NCBI RefSeq assembly: GCF_014655715.1
Contig: NZ_BNBM01000001.1
Coordinates: 312,742-376,741 of the forward strand
DNA length: 64,000 bases
DNA from: Streptomyces lanatus
GTDB lineage: Bacteria; Actinomycetota; Actinomycetes; Streptomycetales; Streptomycetaceae
Direction of reading: 5' to 3'
Shown here: positions 18,247-27,614 of the stretch, one piece after another
Layout: every line of letters starts with the position of its first letter
Position numbering within the stretch: position 1 is the first letter of the stretch
Position numbers and translations under genes: made by a program
Notes under the pieces: generated by a model
Told to the model about the DNA's origin: nothing
The model's input: the letters and a program-made list of their open reading frames with translations, nothing else
The model's database searches: none

Positions 18247-19596
18247 ATGACTTCGACGCTGAGTCGAGCCCTCGCCCACTACCCCAACCGGTTCGACCCG
18301 GGCGGCCTGAGCGAGCTCCCCGAACACCTCCGGGAGACCATCCGACGCCGCGACAAGGTGCTCGGTCCCGGTTACACGCTCATCTACAAGGAGCCGGTCG
18401 AGTTCGTCTCCGGTCACGGAGCCCACCTGATCGACCGCGACGGCAACGACTACCTCGACGCGTACAACAACGTTCCGTGCGTCGGGCACGCCCACCCGCA
18501 CGTGGCCGAGGCCGTCTCCCGCCAGATGACCGCAGTCAACACCAACACCCGCTACGTCCAGGAGTCGCTGGTCGACTATGCGGAGCGGCTTCTCGCGACC
18601 TTCCCCGAGGAGCTGTCGAAGCTGAGTCTCGCGTGCAGCGGGTCGGAGGCCAACGACCTCGCGGTGCGGGTGGCGAGGTTCCACACCGGCGGTGAGGGCA
18701 TCATCGTGACCCGCTGGGCCTACCACGGCCTCACTCGTGAGGTGGCGAGCTTCTCGCCGACTCTGGGCACTGGATCACCGCTGGGACCGAACGTCCGGCT
18801 CATCGATCCTCCTGACCCGCGCCTCGTCGCGCCCGGATCCACGCTCGCCGAGCACATGCGCGACCAGGTGCGCGGCGCGATCGACGACCTCGAGCGCCAC
18901 GGTTACCGGCTCGCGGCACTGATCACCGACTGCGCCTACTCCAGCGATGGAATCTTCACGGACCCGGTCGGTTACATGAGGGCCGTCGTGGAGGAGGTGC
19001 ACGCGGCCGGCGGTGTCTACATCGCGGACGAGGTGCAGTCGGGATTCGCCCGGCTCGGGGATTCGATGTGGGGCTTCACCCGCCACGCCGTGCTGCCGGA
19101 CATCGTCACCATGGGTAAGCCGATGGGCAACGGATTGCCGATCTCCGGTGTGGTTTTCCGCCCTGAGATCTGCGAGGAGTTCGGACAGAACGTTCGCTAC
19201 TTCAACACCTTTGCCGGCAGCTCGATCCCTGTGGCCGCCGGCGCCGCGGTCCTGGATGTCTTCGAGAACGAGAACGTGCAGCAGCGCGCTCTCGAGAACG
19301 GTACGGCTCTGCGCACAGGGCTCCAGGAGATCACGAAGGATTCCCCTCACGTGGCTGAGGTGCGTGGTAGCGGTCTCTACGTCGGTGTGGAGCTCGTCAA
19401 GGACCGGGAGACGCTCGAGCCGGACCGCTCACGCACCGAAGACGTCATCAACGACATGCGCGACCGTCGGATCCTCATCAGCGGCACGGGCAAAGCGGCG
19501 AACGTTCTGAAGATCCGTCCCCCGCTCGCCTTCACCTCCGCCGATGTGACCCGATTCCTGGAGACCTTCTCCGAGATCGCGAAGGACCGTCTGTAA
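18247..19596 (+). CDS. Class III PLP aminotransferase / ammoniophospholyase-like
   Basis: A 449-residue PLP fold type I enzyme with the Schiff-base lysine near residue 291 (VTMGKPMGNGLP) and the conserved DEVQSGFARLG. It is closely related to the C-terminal domain of the fusion at 5878-8904 and resembles the AGXT2L ammoniophospholyase group more than GABA transaminases. It would remove ammonia and phosphate from a phosphorylated amino alcohol if the paired kinase supplies the substrate. ATG at 18247 is used because the residues further upstream are antisense to the divergent ROK promoter. The kinase gene follows after 22 bp. Confidence 0.85.
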   Translation: MTSTLSRALAHYPNRFDPGGLSELPEHLRETIRRRDKVLGPGYTLIYKEPVEFVSGHGAHLIDRDGNDYLDAYNNVPCVGHAHPHVAEAVSRQMTAVNTNTRYVQESLVDYAERLLATFPEELSKLSLACSGSEANDLAVRVARFHTGGEGIIVTRWAYHGLTREVASFSPTLGTGSPLGPNVRLIDPPDPRLVAPGSTLAEHMRDQVRGAIDDLERHGYRLAALITDCAYSSDGIFTDPVGYMRAVVEEVHAAGGVYIADEVQSGFARLGDSMWGFTRHAVLPDIVTMGKPMGNGLPISGVVFRPEICEEFGQNVRYFNTFAGSSIPVAAGAAVLDVFENENVQQRALENGTALRTGLQEITKDSPHVAEVRGSGLYVGVELVKDRETLEPDRSRTEDVINDMRDRRILISGTGKAANVLKIRPPLAFTSADVTRFLETFSEIAKDRL

Positions 19597-19618
19597 CAGG
19601 CTGGCCAAGGAAATGACC

Positions 19619-20698
19619 ATGAACAACTCACCGGCAATGAGAATCGCTCAACGGCTCTTCGAGGAGAGCGGCCTGGCATCGTCTCACGAGCCCATCGACG
19701 TCATGCTGGTGAGCGCCCTCCTTGAGAGGCGTTACCACGTCGGCGGACGCCTCGATCGACTGGCGACGGAGAAGGACGACACGTTCAGGCTCAGGACCGA
19801 CTCGAACGACTACCTCGTGAAGGTTTCACCCCCTGACGAGGCAGAGATGGCTGTCGCTCTACAGACCGCCGTGATGCGTTTTCTCCAAAGCACCGCTCCG
19901 GAATTGCCGGTCCAGCGGGTGAAGCTGACCGTCGACGGAGACGACCGCGTGGCCATCAAAACGAACGACAGCAGGACTCGAATCCTGCGGGTGTTCGACT
20001 TCGTCGAAGGTCCGGTCCTGGCACGAACGAATCCAACCGCGGAACAGCTCGCCCAGGTGGGCGAGATGCTGGGACGAGTCGACGTGGCGCTGAAAGCATT
20101 TGAGCACCCTGCGGACCGACGAGGGCTGGTTTGGGACCTTCGGCATTTCCACCAGCTGACCGGACTTGTCGAGCACACGCCGAATACCGAGCACCGTCAG
20201 TTGGCTCAGGAGGTCTTCCGGCTTTTCGACAGAGCCATCGTCCCGAGGCTGAATGATCTCGAAACGCAAGTGATCCACGGCGATTACAGCCCTTACAACG
20301 TTGTGGTGGATCCGCAGAGCGACGACTTTGTCACCGGCGTCATCGACTTCGGTGACACCATGCGCAGTGCCGTGATCTTCGACCCTGCTGTCTCCCTGGC
20401 GAACCTGCTCGGCCGGGCGCCGGATCACCCCTGGCGGGATGCCTGCGCCTTCGTCGCCGGCTACGAACGGGCACACCCCATCAAGGACTGGGAACTTCCG
20501 CTGCTGCCGATTGCCGCGCTGGCACGACTCACGCTGCGCGCGCTGATCACGAACTGGCGCGCGGAGCGCGTACCAGAACGGCGCGACTACCTCCTCGGCC
20601 ACGCCAAGGACGACTGGCTCAACGTCGGGCGGGCCATGGCCGTACCCCTGGACGACGTCATTGCGCAGCTCTGGGAAGGCCGTCATGACCTCGCCTGA
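19619..20698 (+). CDS. APH-family small-molecule kinase
   Basis: A 359-residue phosphotransferase of the aminoglycoside/choline/hydroxylysine kinase fold. The catalytic loop is HGDYSPYNVVVD and the metal-binding motif is VIDFGD. The ATG at 19619 is preferred over 19613 because AAGGAAA is then correctly spaced. It pairs with the upstream aminotransferase, mirroring the domain order partners of the 5878-8904 fusion, so it most likely phosphorylates an amino alcohol rather than an antibiotic. The M23-like middle domain of the fusion has no counterpart here. Confidence 0.85.
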   Translation: MNNSPAMRIAQRLFEESGLASSHEPIDVMLVSALLERRYHVGGRLDRLATEKDDTFRLRTDSNDYLVKVSPPDEAEMAVALQTAVMRFLQSTAPELPVQRVKLTVDGDDRVAIKTNDSRTRILRVFDFVEGPVLARTNPTAEQLAQVGEMLGRVDVALKAFEHPADRRGLVWDLRHFHQLTGLVEHTPNTEHRQLAQEVFRLFDRAIVPRLNDLETQVIHGDYSPYNVVVDPQSDDFVTGVIDFGDTMRSAVIFDPAVSLANLLGRAPDHPWRDACAFVAGYERAHPIKDWELPLLPIAALARLTLRALITNWRAERVPERRDYLLGHAKDDWLNVGRAMAVPLDDVIAQLWEGRHDLA

Positions 20699-20909
20699 AC
20701 CCGAACAGGCGTACTGACCGGACTACCGCCCCTACGACGAGGTGCTGAAGAGGCCGGCGACCGGCCGAAGGGCTGCCGAGCCACTCCGCACCCCACGCGC
20801 CATCGGCGGGAGCTGCTCTCCATCGGCGAGGAGCGGGGCTGGCTGGTCCGTGACCCGACGGAGGCGGCCCGCATGGTCAGGGAGCCGTTGGAGATGAGGG
20901 TGCCCGCGT

Positions 20910-21152
20910 ACACCCGGGTCGAGGAGGCACAGGCCGACCGGGCCCCGATCCAGACCGTCACCACTGCCTTCACCCGCCGTTTCGTCCCCGTCTCCTTCGC
21001 CTCGCGGGGATCGCGTACGTCCCCACTCGATACGCCCGACGGGCGATCACCATGCTGCTCATCGCCTGCCCCTGCGCCGCGGGCCTGGCCACCCCCGACC
21101 GCGATCAGCGCCGCCATCGGCGACGGCGCCCGCTGTCGCCGCGGTGTAGTGC
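20910..21152 (+). pseudogene. Heavy-metal P-type ATPase fragment
   Basis: VEEAQADRAPIQ followed by FVPVSFA and then MLLIACPCAAGLATP are the pre-membrane and CPC ion-binding motifs of P1B-type metal ATPases. The segment between them is too short, and a frameshift follows before TAISAAIGDGA. Only about 80 codons of a roughly 700-codon gene remain. 20699-20909 shows no recognisable gene. Confidence 0.75.
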
Positions 21153-21184
21153 CAGGTCATGGCATCCCTGACCGCATGGTCCTA

Positions 21185-21268
21185 CCATGGCGTGACCCGG
21201 CTCACAGTCGCCCCGGCTGACCCATGGTCCGGCGTCCGCCCAGGCGACGAGCGTCGACGGCGTCCCGC
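21185..21268. repeat. ~80-bp diverged repeat, copy 1
   Basis: This segment aligns with 54434-54513 (shared blocks such as CCGGCTGACCC and GAGCGTCG), at roughly 70% identity by eye. Here it lies just upstream of an ABC binding-protein gene. Function unknown. Confidence 0.5.
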
Positions 21269-21321
21269 GAACAGCCCGCGCCGACGGGCCTCGCACCCCG
21301 TTTCGCAGGAGGCATACGGTG

Positions 21322-22416
21322 ATGGACGTCAGGATCGACCGCAGGGCCTTTCTACGCGGGATCGGCTCCGTCGCGGCAGGCGCCGCCGCCACTTCGTTCA
21401 CCGCATGCGGAGGCCGTGCCGACCGGAAGACCAACGACGCCGGAAGCAGCAAGACGCTCGTCGTCCGTGACATCGGCGGCGCCTACGGCGCAGCGAACCG
21501 CAAGGCGGTCTACGAGCCGTTCAGCAAAGAGACCGGCATCCAGGTCAGCGTGGTCAACATCCCCTTCTACGCGCAGATCCTTGCGCAGATCAAGGAAGGT
21601 CGCCCGCAGTTCGACGTCATCGACATCGACATGAGCGCACTGGCACGCTTCGAGCGGGACGAGGCCACGCAGGAGCTCGACTACGACCGGCTGAAGAGCG
21701 CGAGGAACGCCGGCATCGCCGAGTCGCTGCTCACCTCGTACGGCGTCGGCAAGAACTACTGGGCCAGCGTCATGGCGTTCCGGACCGACGCCTTCGGCGG
21801 GAAGACGCCGCAGTCCTGGGCGGACTTCTGGGACACCGGTGCGTTCCCGGGCAGCCGTGCCCTGCAGGGCCCGGACGCGGGCCCACCGGAGCTGGAGTTC
21901 GCCCTTCTCGCTGACGGTGTGGCCAAGGACAGGCTCTATCCCCTCGACGTCGACCGCGCCTTCCGAGTGCTCGACGGGATCAAGAGCTCCGTGCGCGAGT
22001 TCTGGGTCGACGGCGCTACGCCGGGACTGTTGCTGCAACGCAGGCAGGTCGTGGCCTCCAGCGTCTGGCACGGCCGCCCCAACCAGCTCATCAAGCAGGG
22101 CGCACCGCTCGCCTATCAGTGGAACGGCGCCCGCCGGCAGAGCAGCGGCTTCGGCATCCCCATCGGCGCCCGGAATGTCGACGCCGCCTACAGGCTCATC
22201 GACTTCGCCCTGCGGCCCGAGGTGCAGGCCGGCTTCGCCGAGGTCTACCCCATGGGCCCGGTCGTGCCCGCTGCCTACAAGTACCTTCCCAGGGCCGCCG
22301 CGGACCTGGCCAGCTCCCCGGAGCACCTGTACACCGGCTTCGACCTGGACGTCGACTGGTGGGTGGAGAACAAGGACGCCGTGACCAAGCGCTGGCAGGA
22401 ATGGGTGCGGTCCTGA
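21322..22416 (+). CDS. Orphan ABC substrate-binding protein, polyamine type
   Basis: A 364-residue extracytoplasmic binding protein. The N-terminus RIDRRAFLRGIGSVAAG is a twin-arginine-like signal ending near a cysteine (TACGG), suggesting an exported lipoprotein. The rest resembles the spermidine/putrescine-type binding protein at 37302-38408 (LVVRDIGGAYGAA; GFDLDVDWWVENKDAVTKRW). ATG at 21322 fits AGGAGG and aligns with the paralogue's start. No permease or ATPase gene is adjacent; instead a membrane sensor follows after 81 bp, so it may feed the pot-like transporters elsewhere in the window or present ligand to the sensor. Confidence 0.9.
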   Translation: MDVRIDRRAFLRGIGSVAAGAAATSFTACGGRADRKTNDAGSSKTLVVRDIGGAYGAANRKAVYEPFSKETGIQVSVVNIPFYAQILAQIKEGRPQFDVIDIDMSALARFERDEATQELDYDRLKSARNAGIAESLLTSYGVGKNYWASVMAFRTDAFGGKTPQSWADFWDTGAFPGSRALQGPDAGPPELEFALLADGVAKDRLYPLDVDRAFRVLDGIKSSVREFWVDGATPGLLLQRRQVVASSVWHGRPNQLIKQGAPLAYQWNGARRQSSGFGIPIGARNVDAAYRLIDFALRPEVQAGFAEVYPMGPVVPAAYKYLPRAAADLASSPEHLYTGFDLDVDWWVENKDAVTKRWQEWVRS

Positions 22417-22497
22417 GACCACACTGAAGGGGGCCGGGCCTGGCCGGTCCTGCCCTCTCCGCCACCGACTCCTGCCGGGCGACGGGAGGGACATCCC

Positions 22498-25275
22498 GTG
22501 AACATGACCAGCATTTTCGGTCGGCGCGACCGGCCCCAGAGGCCCTCTGACCGGCCGCCCGGAACCCGTGTGCGCTCCATGCTGAACGCGCGCAGCGTCG
22601 CAGGTCAGGTGTTCCTTTGGCAGCTGGTTCTGGTGATCCTTTTCGGCGCTGCCGCGGGGGTGGCGCTCGTCCTGCAAGCCCGGTACACGAGCACTCAGGA
22701 GGCCCGCCAGCTCTCGCTGGGAGTCGCCCAGACCTTCGCGCGTGCCCCCGGGACGGTTGAAGCGATGAAGTCGACCGACCCGACCGCCGTACTGCAACCC
22801 CGGGCGGAGGAGACACGCAAGCTGACGGGCGTCGACTTCGTCGTCGCGATCGATCCGCGGGGATATCGCTGGACGCACCCGGACCCGAGACGGATCGGGG
22901 AACATGTCTTCGGCCTTCGCGAGGGGGCGGCTGCCGGCCGACCCTTCACCCAGGACTTCGAAGGCAGCCTCGGCCTGGCTGTGGAATCCACAGTTCCCGT
23001 CTTCGACACCGGTGGGGAGAGGATCGTCGGCTTTGTGTCGGTCGGGGTAACGGTCAAGAGCGTGAACGCCGTCGTGCGGCACCAGATGCCGCTCCTGCTC
23101 GGTTCCGTCGGCGGGGCACTTGCCCTGGTCACGGGCGGTACCGCACTGGTGTCGCGGCGTCTGCGTCGCCAGACCCACGGCCTGGACCCGGCCGAGATGA
23201 CCCGGATGTACGAACACCACGACGCGGTGCTGCACGCGGTGCGGGAAGGGGTCCTGATCGTCGGCGGCGACGGACGGCTGTTGCTGGCCAACGACGAGGC
23301 ACGGCGGCTGCTGGAGTTGCCCGCGGACGCCGAGCAGCGCCGCATCACGGAACTGGGCCTGGAAACGGGGACCACGGAGCTGCTCCGCTCGGGCCGGACC
23401 GTCACTGACGAGATCCATCTGGCCGGTGACCGACTGCTCGCGCTCAACATCCGGCCCGTCGACGAGCACGGCGGCCAGCGTGGCAGTGTGGCCACGCTGC
23501 GCGACACCACGGAGTTGCAGGCCCTGGCGGGCCGGGCAGCCGTGACCGGAGAACGGCTCCGCCTGCTGTACGAAGCGGGAGTGCGCATCGGTACCACGCT
23601 GGACGTGAAGCGCACCGCCGAGGAACTGGCCGCCGTGGCCGTCCCCCGATTCGCCGACGTCGTCACGGTCGACCTTCAGGATCCGGTCCTGGAGGGTGAT
23701 GAACCGGTCGGGCCAAGCCCTGAGATGCGCCGCACGGCGGTACACGGCGTGAAGGGGGCCTGGCCGCTCTACCCGGTGGGCGAGCTCATCCGCTTCCTGC
23801 CCGGCAACCCCACGGCCGACAGCGTCCAGCACGGCCGGCCCGTCATGGTCTCCGACCTGAGCGCCTCGCACGGCTGGCGGGCCCAGGCCCCCGAACGCGC
23901 CCGGCGCATCCTGGATTCGGGTCTGCATTCCCTGATCACCGTGCCGCTGCAAGCCCGCGGCGTGGTGCTGGGGATGGTCAACTTCTGGCGTGTGGAGCAG
24001 GACGCCTTCGGAGAAGAGGACCTGGCCTTCGCCGAGGAGCTCGCCGCCCGCGCCGCGGTGGCCATCGACAACGCCCGCCGTTACACCCGCGAGCACGCCC
24101 TCGCCGTGACCCTGCAACGCAGTCTGCTGCCACGCTCCGTGCCCGACCAGTCCGCCGTCGAGGTCGCCCACCGCTATCTGCCCGCCCGGGCCGGCGTGGG
24201 CGGCGACTGGTTCGACGTCATTCCGCTGCCCGGGGCCCGGGTCGCGCTGGTCGTGGGCGACGTCGTCGGCCACGGCCTGCACGCCGCGGCCACCATGGGC
24301 CGGCTGCGCACCGCGGTGCGCACCTTCTCGTCCCTCGATCTCTCACCGGACGAGTTGATCAGGCATCTGGACGAGTTGGTCGCCCGGGTCGACAGCGAAG
24401 GGGGCGACGGCGAGGGGATCGATGGCGGCGGAATCACGGGAGCGACCTGCCTGTACGCCGTCTACGACCCGGTGGCCGGGCGGTGCTCGCTTGCCAGGTC
24501 CGGGCACCCGGAACCGGCCCTGGTACACCCGGACGGCACGGTCGAGCAGGTACAGGTGCCTGTCTCCCCGCCGCTGGGGCTGGGCGCCGGCCTGCCCTTC
24601 GAGAGTGCCGAATTCACCCTGCCCGAGGGCTCCCAGCTGGTCCTGTACACCGACGGTCTCGTCGAGGACCGGAACCGGGACATCGACACCGGTCTGGACA
24701 TGCTGTGCGAGGCCCTGGCAGGCCCGGGCCGGACTCCGGACGAAACGTGCCAGGCGGTCCTCGAGGCCCTGTTGCCGGCCCGTCCGAGCGACGACATCGC
24801 CCTGGTCGTCGCCCGGACCCGCCTGCTGGACCCCTCCCTGGTCGCCGACTGGGAGGTGCCCGCAGATCCCGCCGCCGTCGCCGGAATCCGAGCCGATGTC
24901 GGCCGCCGCCTCGCGGAGTGGGGGCTGGAGGATCTCGCCTTCGCAACCGAACTCGTGATCAGCGAACTGGTCACCAACACCATTCGCTACGGCGCCGAGC
25001 CAAGACGGCTGCGGGTGCTCCGGGACGGCACCAGCCTGATCTGTGAGGTCGCCGACGGCAGCAGCACCTCACCGCACCTGCGGCGGGCGGCCGACACCGA
25101 CGAGGGCGGGCGGGGCCTGTTCCTCGTCGCCCAGTTCACGCAGCGCTGGGGCACCCGCTACCTGCCCCGCGGCAAGGTGATCTGGACGGAGCAGTCGCTC
25201 CACAGCACGTCGGCCGAACCCGACGCGGACATGGCCGAAGCGCTGCTGGACCAATGGAGCGACGCGGACTGGTGA
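22498..25275 (+). CDS. Membrane sensor: Cache-PAS-GAF-PP2C-HATPase
   Basis: A 925-residue signalling protein. TM1 is near 38-60 and TM2 near 198-220, enclosing an extracytoplasmic CitA/DcuS-like sensor with DPRGYRWTHPDPRRIGEH. A PAS region follows (EGVLIVGGDGRLLLANDEA), then GAF, a PP2C/SpoIIE phosphatase with GGDWFDVIPL and VGDVVGHG, and a C-terminal anti-sigma-type ATPase (ELVISELVTNTIRYG, GGRGLFLV). Such proteins control sigma-factor partner switching through an anti-anti-sigma protein. GTG at 22498 follows GGGAGGG. The preceding gene is a substrate-binding protein, so periplasmic ligand sensing is plausible. Confidence 0.9.
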   Translation: MNMTSIFGRRDRPQRPSDRPPGTRVRSMLNARSVAGQVFLWQLVLVILFGAAAGVALVLQARYTSTQEARQLSLGVAQTFARAPGTVEAMKSTDPTAVLQPRAEETRKLTGVDFVVAIDPRGYRWTHPDPRRIGEHVFGLREGAAAGRPFTQDFEGSLGLAVESTVPVFDTGGERIVGFVSVGVTVKSVNAVVRHQMPLLLGSVGGALALVTGGTALVSRRLRRQTHGLDPAEMTRMYEHHDAVLHAVREGVLIVGGDGRLLLANDEARRLLELPADAEQRRITELGLETGTTELLRSGRTVTDEIHLAGDRLLALNIRPVDEHGGQRGSVATLRDTTELQALAGRAAVTGERLRLLYEAGVRIGTTLDVKRTAEELAAVAVPRFADVVTVDLQDPVLEGDEPVGPSPEMRRTAVHGVKGAWPLYPVGELIRFLPGNPTADSVQHGRPVMVSDLSASHGWRAQAPERARRILDSGLHSLITVPLQARGVVLGMVNFWRVEQDAFGEEDLAFAEELAARAAVAIDNARRYTREHALAVTLQRSLLPRSVPDQSAVEVAHRYLPARAGVGGDWFDVIPLPGARVALVVGDVVGHGLHAAATMGRLRTAVRTFSSLDLSPDELIRHLDELVARVDSEGGDGEGIDGGGITGATCLYAVYDPVAGRCSLARSGHPEPALVHPDGTVEQVQVPVSPPLGLGAGLPFESAEFTLPEGSQLVLYTDGLVEDRNRDIDTGLDMLCEALAGPGRTPDETCQAVLEALLPARPSDDIALVVARTRLLDPSLVADWEVPADPAAVAGIRADVGRRLAEWGLEDLAFATELVISELVTNTIRYGAEPRRLRVLRDGTSLICEVADGSSTSPHLRRAADTDEGGRGLFLVAQFTQRWGTRYLPRGKVIWTEQSLHSTSAEPDADMAEALLDQWSDADW

Positions 25276-25288
25276 TCGCCGTGACGCG

Positions 25289-25310
25289 CGGTCAGGCCCG
25301 GGCATGACCG
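25289..25310. terminator. Bidirectional hairpin between convergent genes
   Basis: CGGTCA and TGACCG pair around a 10-nt loop in the 53-bp gap between the sensor and the SDR gene. There is no U-tract on either side. Confidence 0.45.
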
Positions 25311-25328
25311 GCGCCCGCCCCGTGGGGC

Positions 25329-26063
25329 TCAGAACGCCGTGTAGCCTCCGTCCACGGGCAGGACGGCACCGGTCACATACGACGACTCCGGGCAGGCGAG
25401 AAAGAGAACCGCGTCGGCGATCTCCTCGGGTGTGGCGAGCCTGCGGAGCGGGATGGAGTCCTCTCTGACGCGCCGGTAGGCAGCAGGGTCGGGGCGTCGC
25501 TGGAACGAGGCCTCGATGATCGGCGTCATGGTCAGACCGGGTGCCACCACGTTGACGCGGACGCCGCGGGGCGCCCATTCGATGGCGGCGCCGCGGGCGA
25601 GCGCGATGAGGCCGCCCTTGGCGGCGGAGTACAAGGTCTGGTTCGGCATGCCGACCATGCCGAGGCGAGAGCTGACGCACACCATCGACCCGCCGGACCG
25701 GGGAGCGAGCGGCATCAGGTGCTTCATCACCAGGAAGGCGCTCAGGAGGTTGCTGTGGAGCAGGTCGCGTGCGTCATCGGCAGTCGTCTCCGAGAGCGGG
25801 CCGGACTTCTGAAGTCCGTGGCAGAGGACGACCACTCCCACGTCACCGAAGTGATCCGCCGCTCTGGCGGCGAGTTCGCAGACGAAGGCCTCGTCGTTGA
25901 GGTCGCCCGGGAGGTAGAGATCATCCGGGTGACTCTCGGGCAGCTCGGGTCGCCGTCCGGTGAGCAGCAGGTTGGCGCCCTCTCGGCGGAAGTGGGAGGC
26001 CACCGCCTGGCCGATGCCGCTCGATGCTCCGGTGATCACAGCGTTCACGTCCTGCAGTCTCAT
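25329..26063 (-). CDS. Short-chain dehydrogenase/reductase
   Basis: A 244-residue classical SDR. The cofactor motif is TGASSGIGQAV, the catalytic serine is in VCVSSRLG, the active-site YxxxK is in YSAAKGG, and the C-terminus SSYVTGAVLPVDGG is typical. It interconverts an alcohol and a ketone with NAD(P). The gene lies 49 bp downstream of aspartate ammonia-lyase on the same strand and may be co-transcribed. Substrate unknown. Confidence 0.92.
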   Translation of the reverse strand: MRLQDVNAVITGASSGIGQAVASHFRREGANLLLTGRRPELPESHPDDLYLPGDLNDEAFVCELAARAADHFGDVGVVVLCHGLQKSGPLSETTADDARDLLHSNLLSAFLVMKHLMPLAPRSGGSMVCVSSRLGMVGMPNQTLYSAAKGGLIALARGAAIEWAPRGVRVNVVAPGLTMTPIIEASFQRRPDPAAYRRVREDSIPLRRLATPEEIADAVLFLACPESSYVTGAVLPVDGGYTAF

Positions 26064-26112
26064 TTTCGTTCCTCTTCAGTCACTGACGGGCCGGCACCGG
26101 TGTCAGCGGCCG

Positions 26113-27522
26113 TCAGGGCAGTACGTGGCCGCTGCCGGCGACGATCTCCGGGCGGAGCAGGTCGGCGAGGGTCTCGGCGGGCAACAGGCCCTTCTCCAGG
26201 ACGAGTTCGGCCACGCCCCGCCCGCTGACGAGGGCCTCCTTGGCTATGTCGGTGGCCGCCGTGTACCCGATGTGCGGGTTCAGGGCGGTGACCAGGCCGA
26301 TGGAGTTCTCCACGCTGCGGCGCAGCGCCTCGGTGTTGGCGGTGATGCCGTCCACGCAGCGCTCAGCGAGGGTCAGGCAGGCCGCGCGCAGGTGCGTGAT
26401 CGACTCCGAGAGGGAGTGCAGGATGATCGGCTCGAAGGCGTTGAGCTGGAGCTGTCCGGCCTCGGCGGCCATGGTGATGGCGACGTCGTTGCCGATCACC
26501 TCGAAGGCGACCTGGTTGACGACCTCGGGGATCACCGGGTTGACCTTGCCGGGCATGATCGACGAACCGGCCTGCACCGGCGGCAGGTTGATCTCGCCGA
26601 GGCCGGCGCGCGGCCCGGACGACAGCAGCCGCAGGTCGTTGCAGCTCTTGCTGAGCTTCACGGCGATCCGCTTGAGCACGCCGGACATCTGCACGAACGC
26701 CCCGCAGTCCTGGGTCGCCTCCACCAGGTTGGCGGCGGTGACCAGCGGCAGTCCGGTGATGGCGGCGAGGTGGCGGCGGGCAGCCTCGGCGTAGCCGGCG
26801 GGAGCGTTGAGGCCGGTGCCGATGGCCGTGGCACCCAGGTTGATCTCATGGATCAACTCGACCGCCTCCGCCAGACGGGACCGGTCCTCGTCAATCATCA
26901 CGGCGTACGCGGAGAACTCCTGCCCGAGCGTCATCGGCACCGCGTCCTGCAACTGCGTACGGCCCATCTTGAGTACGTCGCGGAACTCGACGGCCTTGCG
27001 GGCGAAGGCGTCCTGGAGCACCGACATCGCCTTGAGCAACCCGCGCACCGCGAAGACCGTCGCGACCTTGACGGCGGTCGGGTACACGTCGTTCGTCGAC
27101 TGACCGAGGTTGACGTCCTCGTTGGGATGCAGGAACTCGTACTCACCCTTGGCGTTGCCCAGCAGCTCCAACGCCCGGTTGGCCACGACCTCGTTGGCGT
27201 TCATGTTGGTCGAGGTGCCCGCGCCGCCCTGGATGACGTCGACGACGAACTGCTCGTGCAGCTTGCCGGAGCGGATCTCCCGGCACGCGGCGACGATGGC
27301 GGCGGCCTTCTCCGGCTCCAGCAGCCCGAGCTCCTCGTTGGCGAGAGCGGCGGCCTCCTTGACGGCGGCGAGGGCGTCGATCAGGTGCGGGTACGCGGAG
27401 ATCGGCGTCCCGGTGATCGCGAAGTTCTCCGTGGCACGCAGGGTGTGAACACCCCAGTAGGCATCGGCGGGAACGTCCCGGTCACCGAGCAGATCGTGCT
27501 CGCTACGGGTGACGGCGGTCAT
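26113..27522 (-). CDS. aspA: Aspartate ammonia-lyase
   Basis: A 469-residue member of the fumarase/aspartase superfamily. The signature loop is GSSIMPGKVNPV, with the upstream substrate-binding GQSTNDVYPTA. It converts aspartate to fumarate plus ammonia, feeding amino nitrogen catabolism into the TCA cycle. The start is the ATG at 27522, which follows a GAGAGGG ribosome site and aligns with family N-termini (SEHDLLGDRDVP); a longer in-frame start exists. The class II fumarase-like TSTNMNANEV is also present, but the overall N-terminus favours aspartase. Confidence 0.88.
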   Translation of the reverse strand: MTAVTRSEHDLLGDRDVPADAYWGVHTLRATENFAITGTPISAYPHLIDALAAVKEAAALANEELGLLEPEKAAAIVAACREIRSGKLHEQFVVDVIQGGAGTSTNMNANEVVANRALELLGNAKGEYEFLHPNEDVNLGQSTNDVYPTAVKVATVFAVRGLLKAMSVLQDAFARKAVEFRDVLKMGRTQLQDAVPMTLGQEFSAYAVMIDEDRSRLAEAVELIHEINLGATAIGTGLNAPAGYAEAARRHLAAITGLPLVTAANLVEATQDCGAFVQMSGVLKRIAVKLSKSCNDLRLLSSGPRAGLGEINLPPVQAGSSIMPGKVNPVIPEVVNQVAFEVIGNDVAITMAAEAGQLQLNAFEPIILHSLSESITHLRAACLTLAERCVDGITANTEALRRSVENSIGLVTALNPHIGYTAATDIAKEALVSGRGVAELVLEKGLLPAETLADLLRPEIVAGSGHVLP

Positions 27523-27554
27523 GGGGCTGGGGCCCTCTCTCGGGAGGCATGGTG

Positions 27555-27588
27555 GGGGGCCTTCCACGCCGCTGCGCGGAAGGCCCCC
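27555..27588 (-). terminator. Strong hairpin ending the 12-gene operon
   Basis: GGGGGCCTTCC (27555-27565) and GGAAGGCCCCC (27578-27588) are perfect 11-bp arms around a 12-nt loop. It lies 26 bp past the stop of the last operon gene. Confidence 0.8.
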
Positions 27589-27614
27589 GCGGTGTCACCG
27601 GTGTCGGTACCTGC

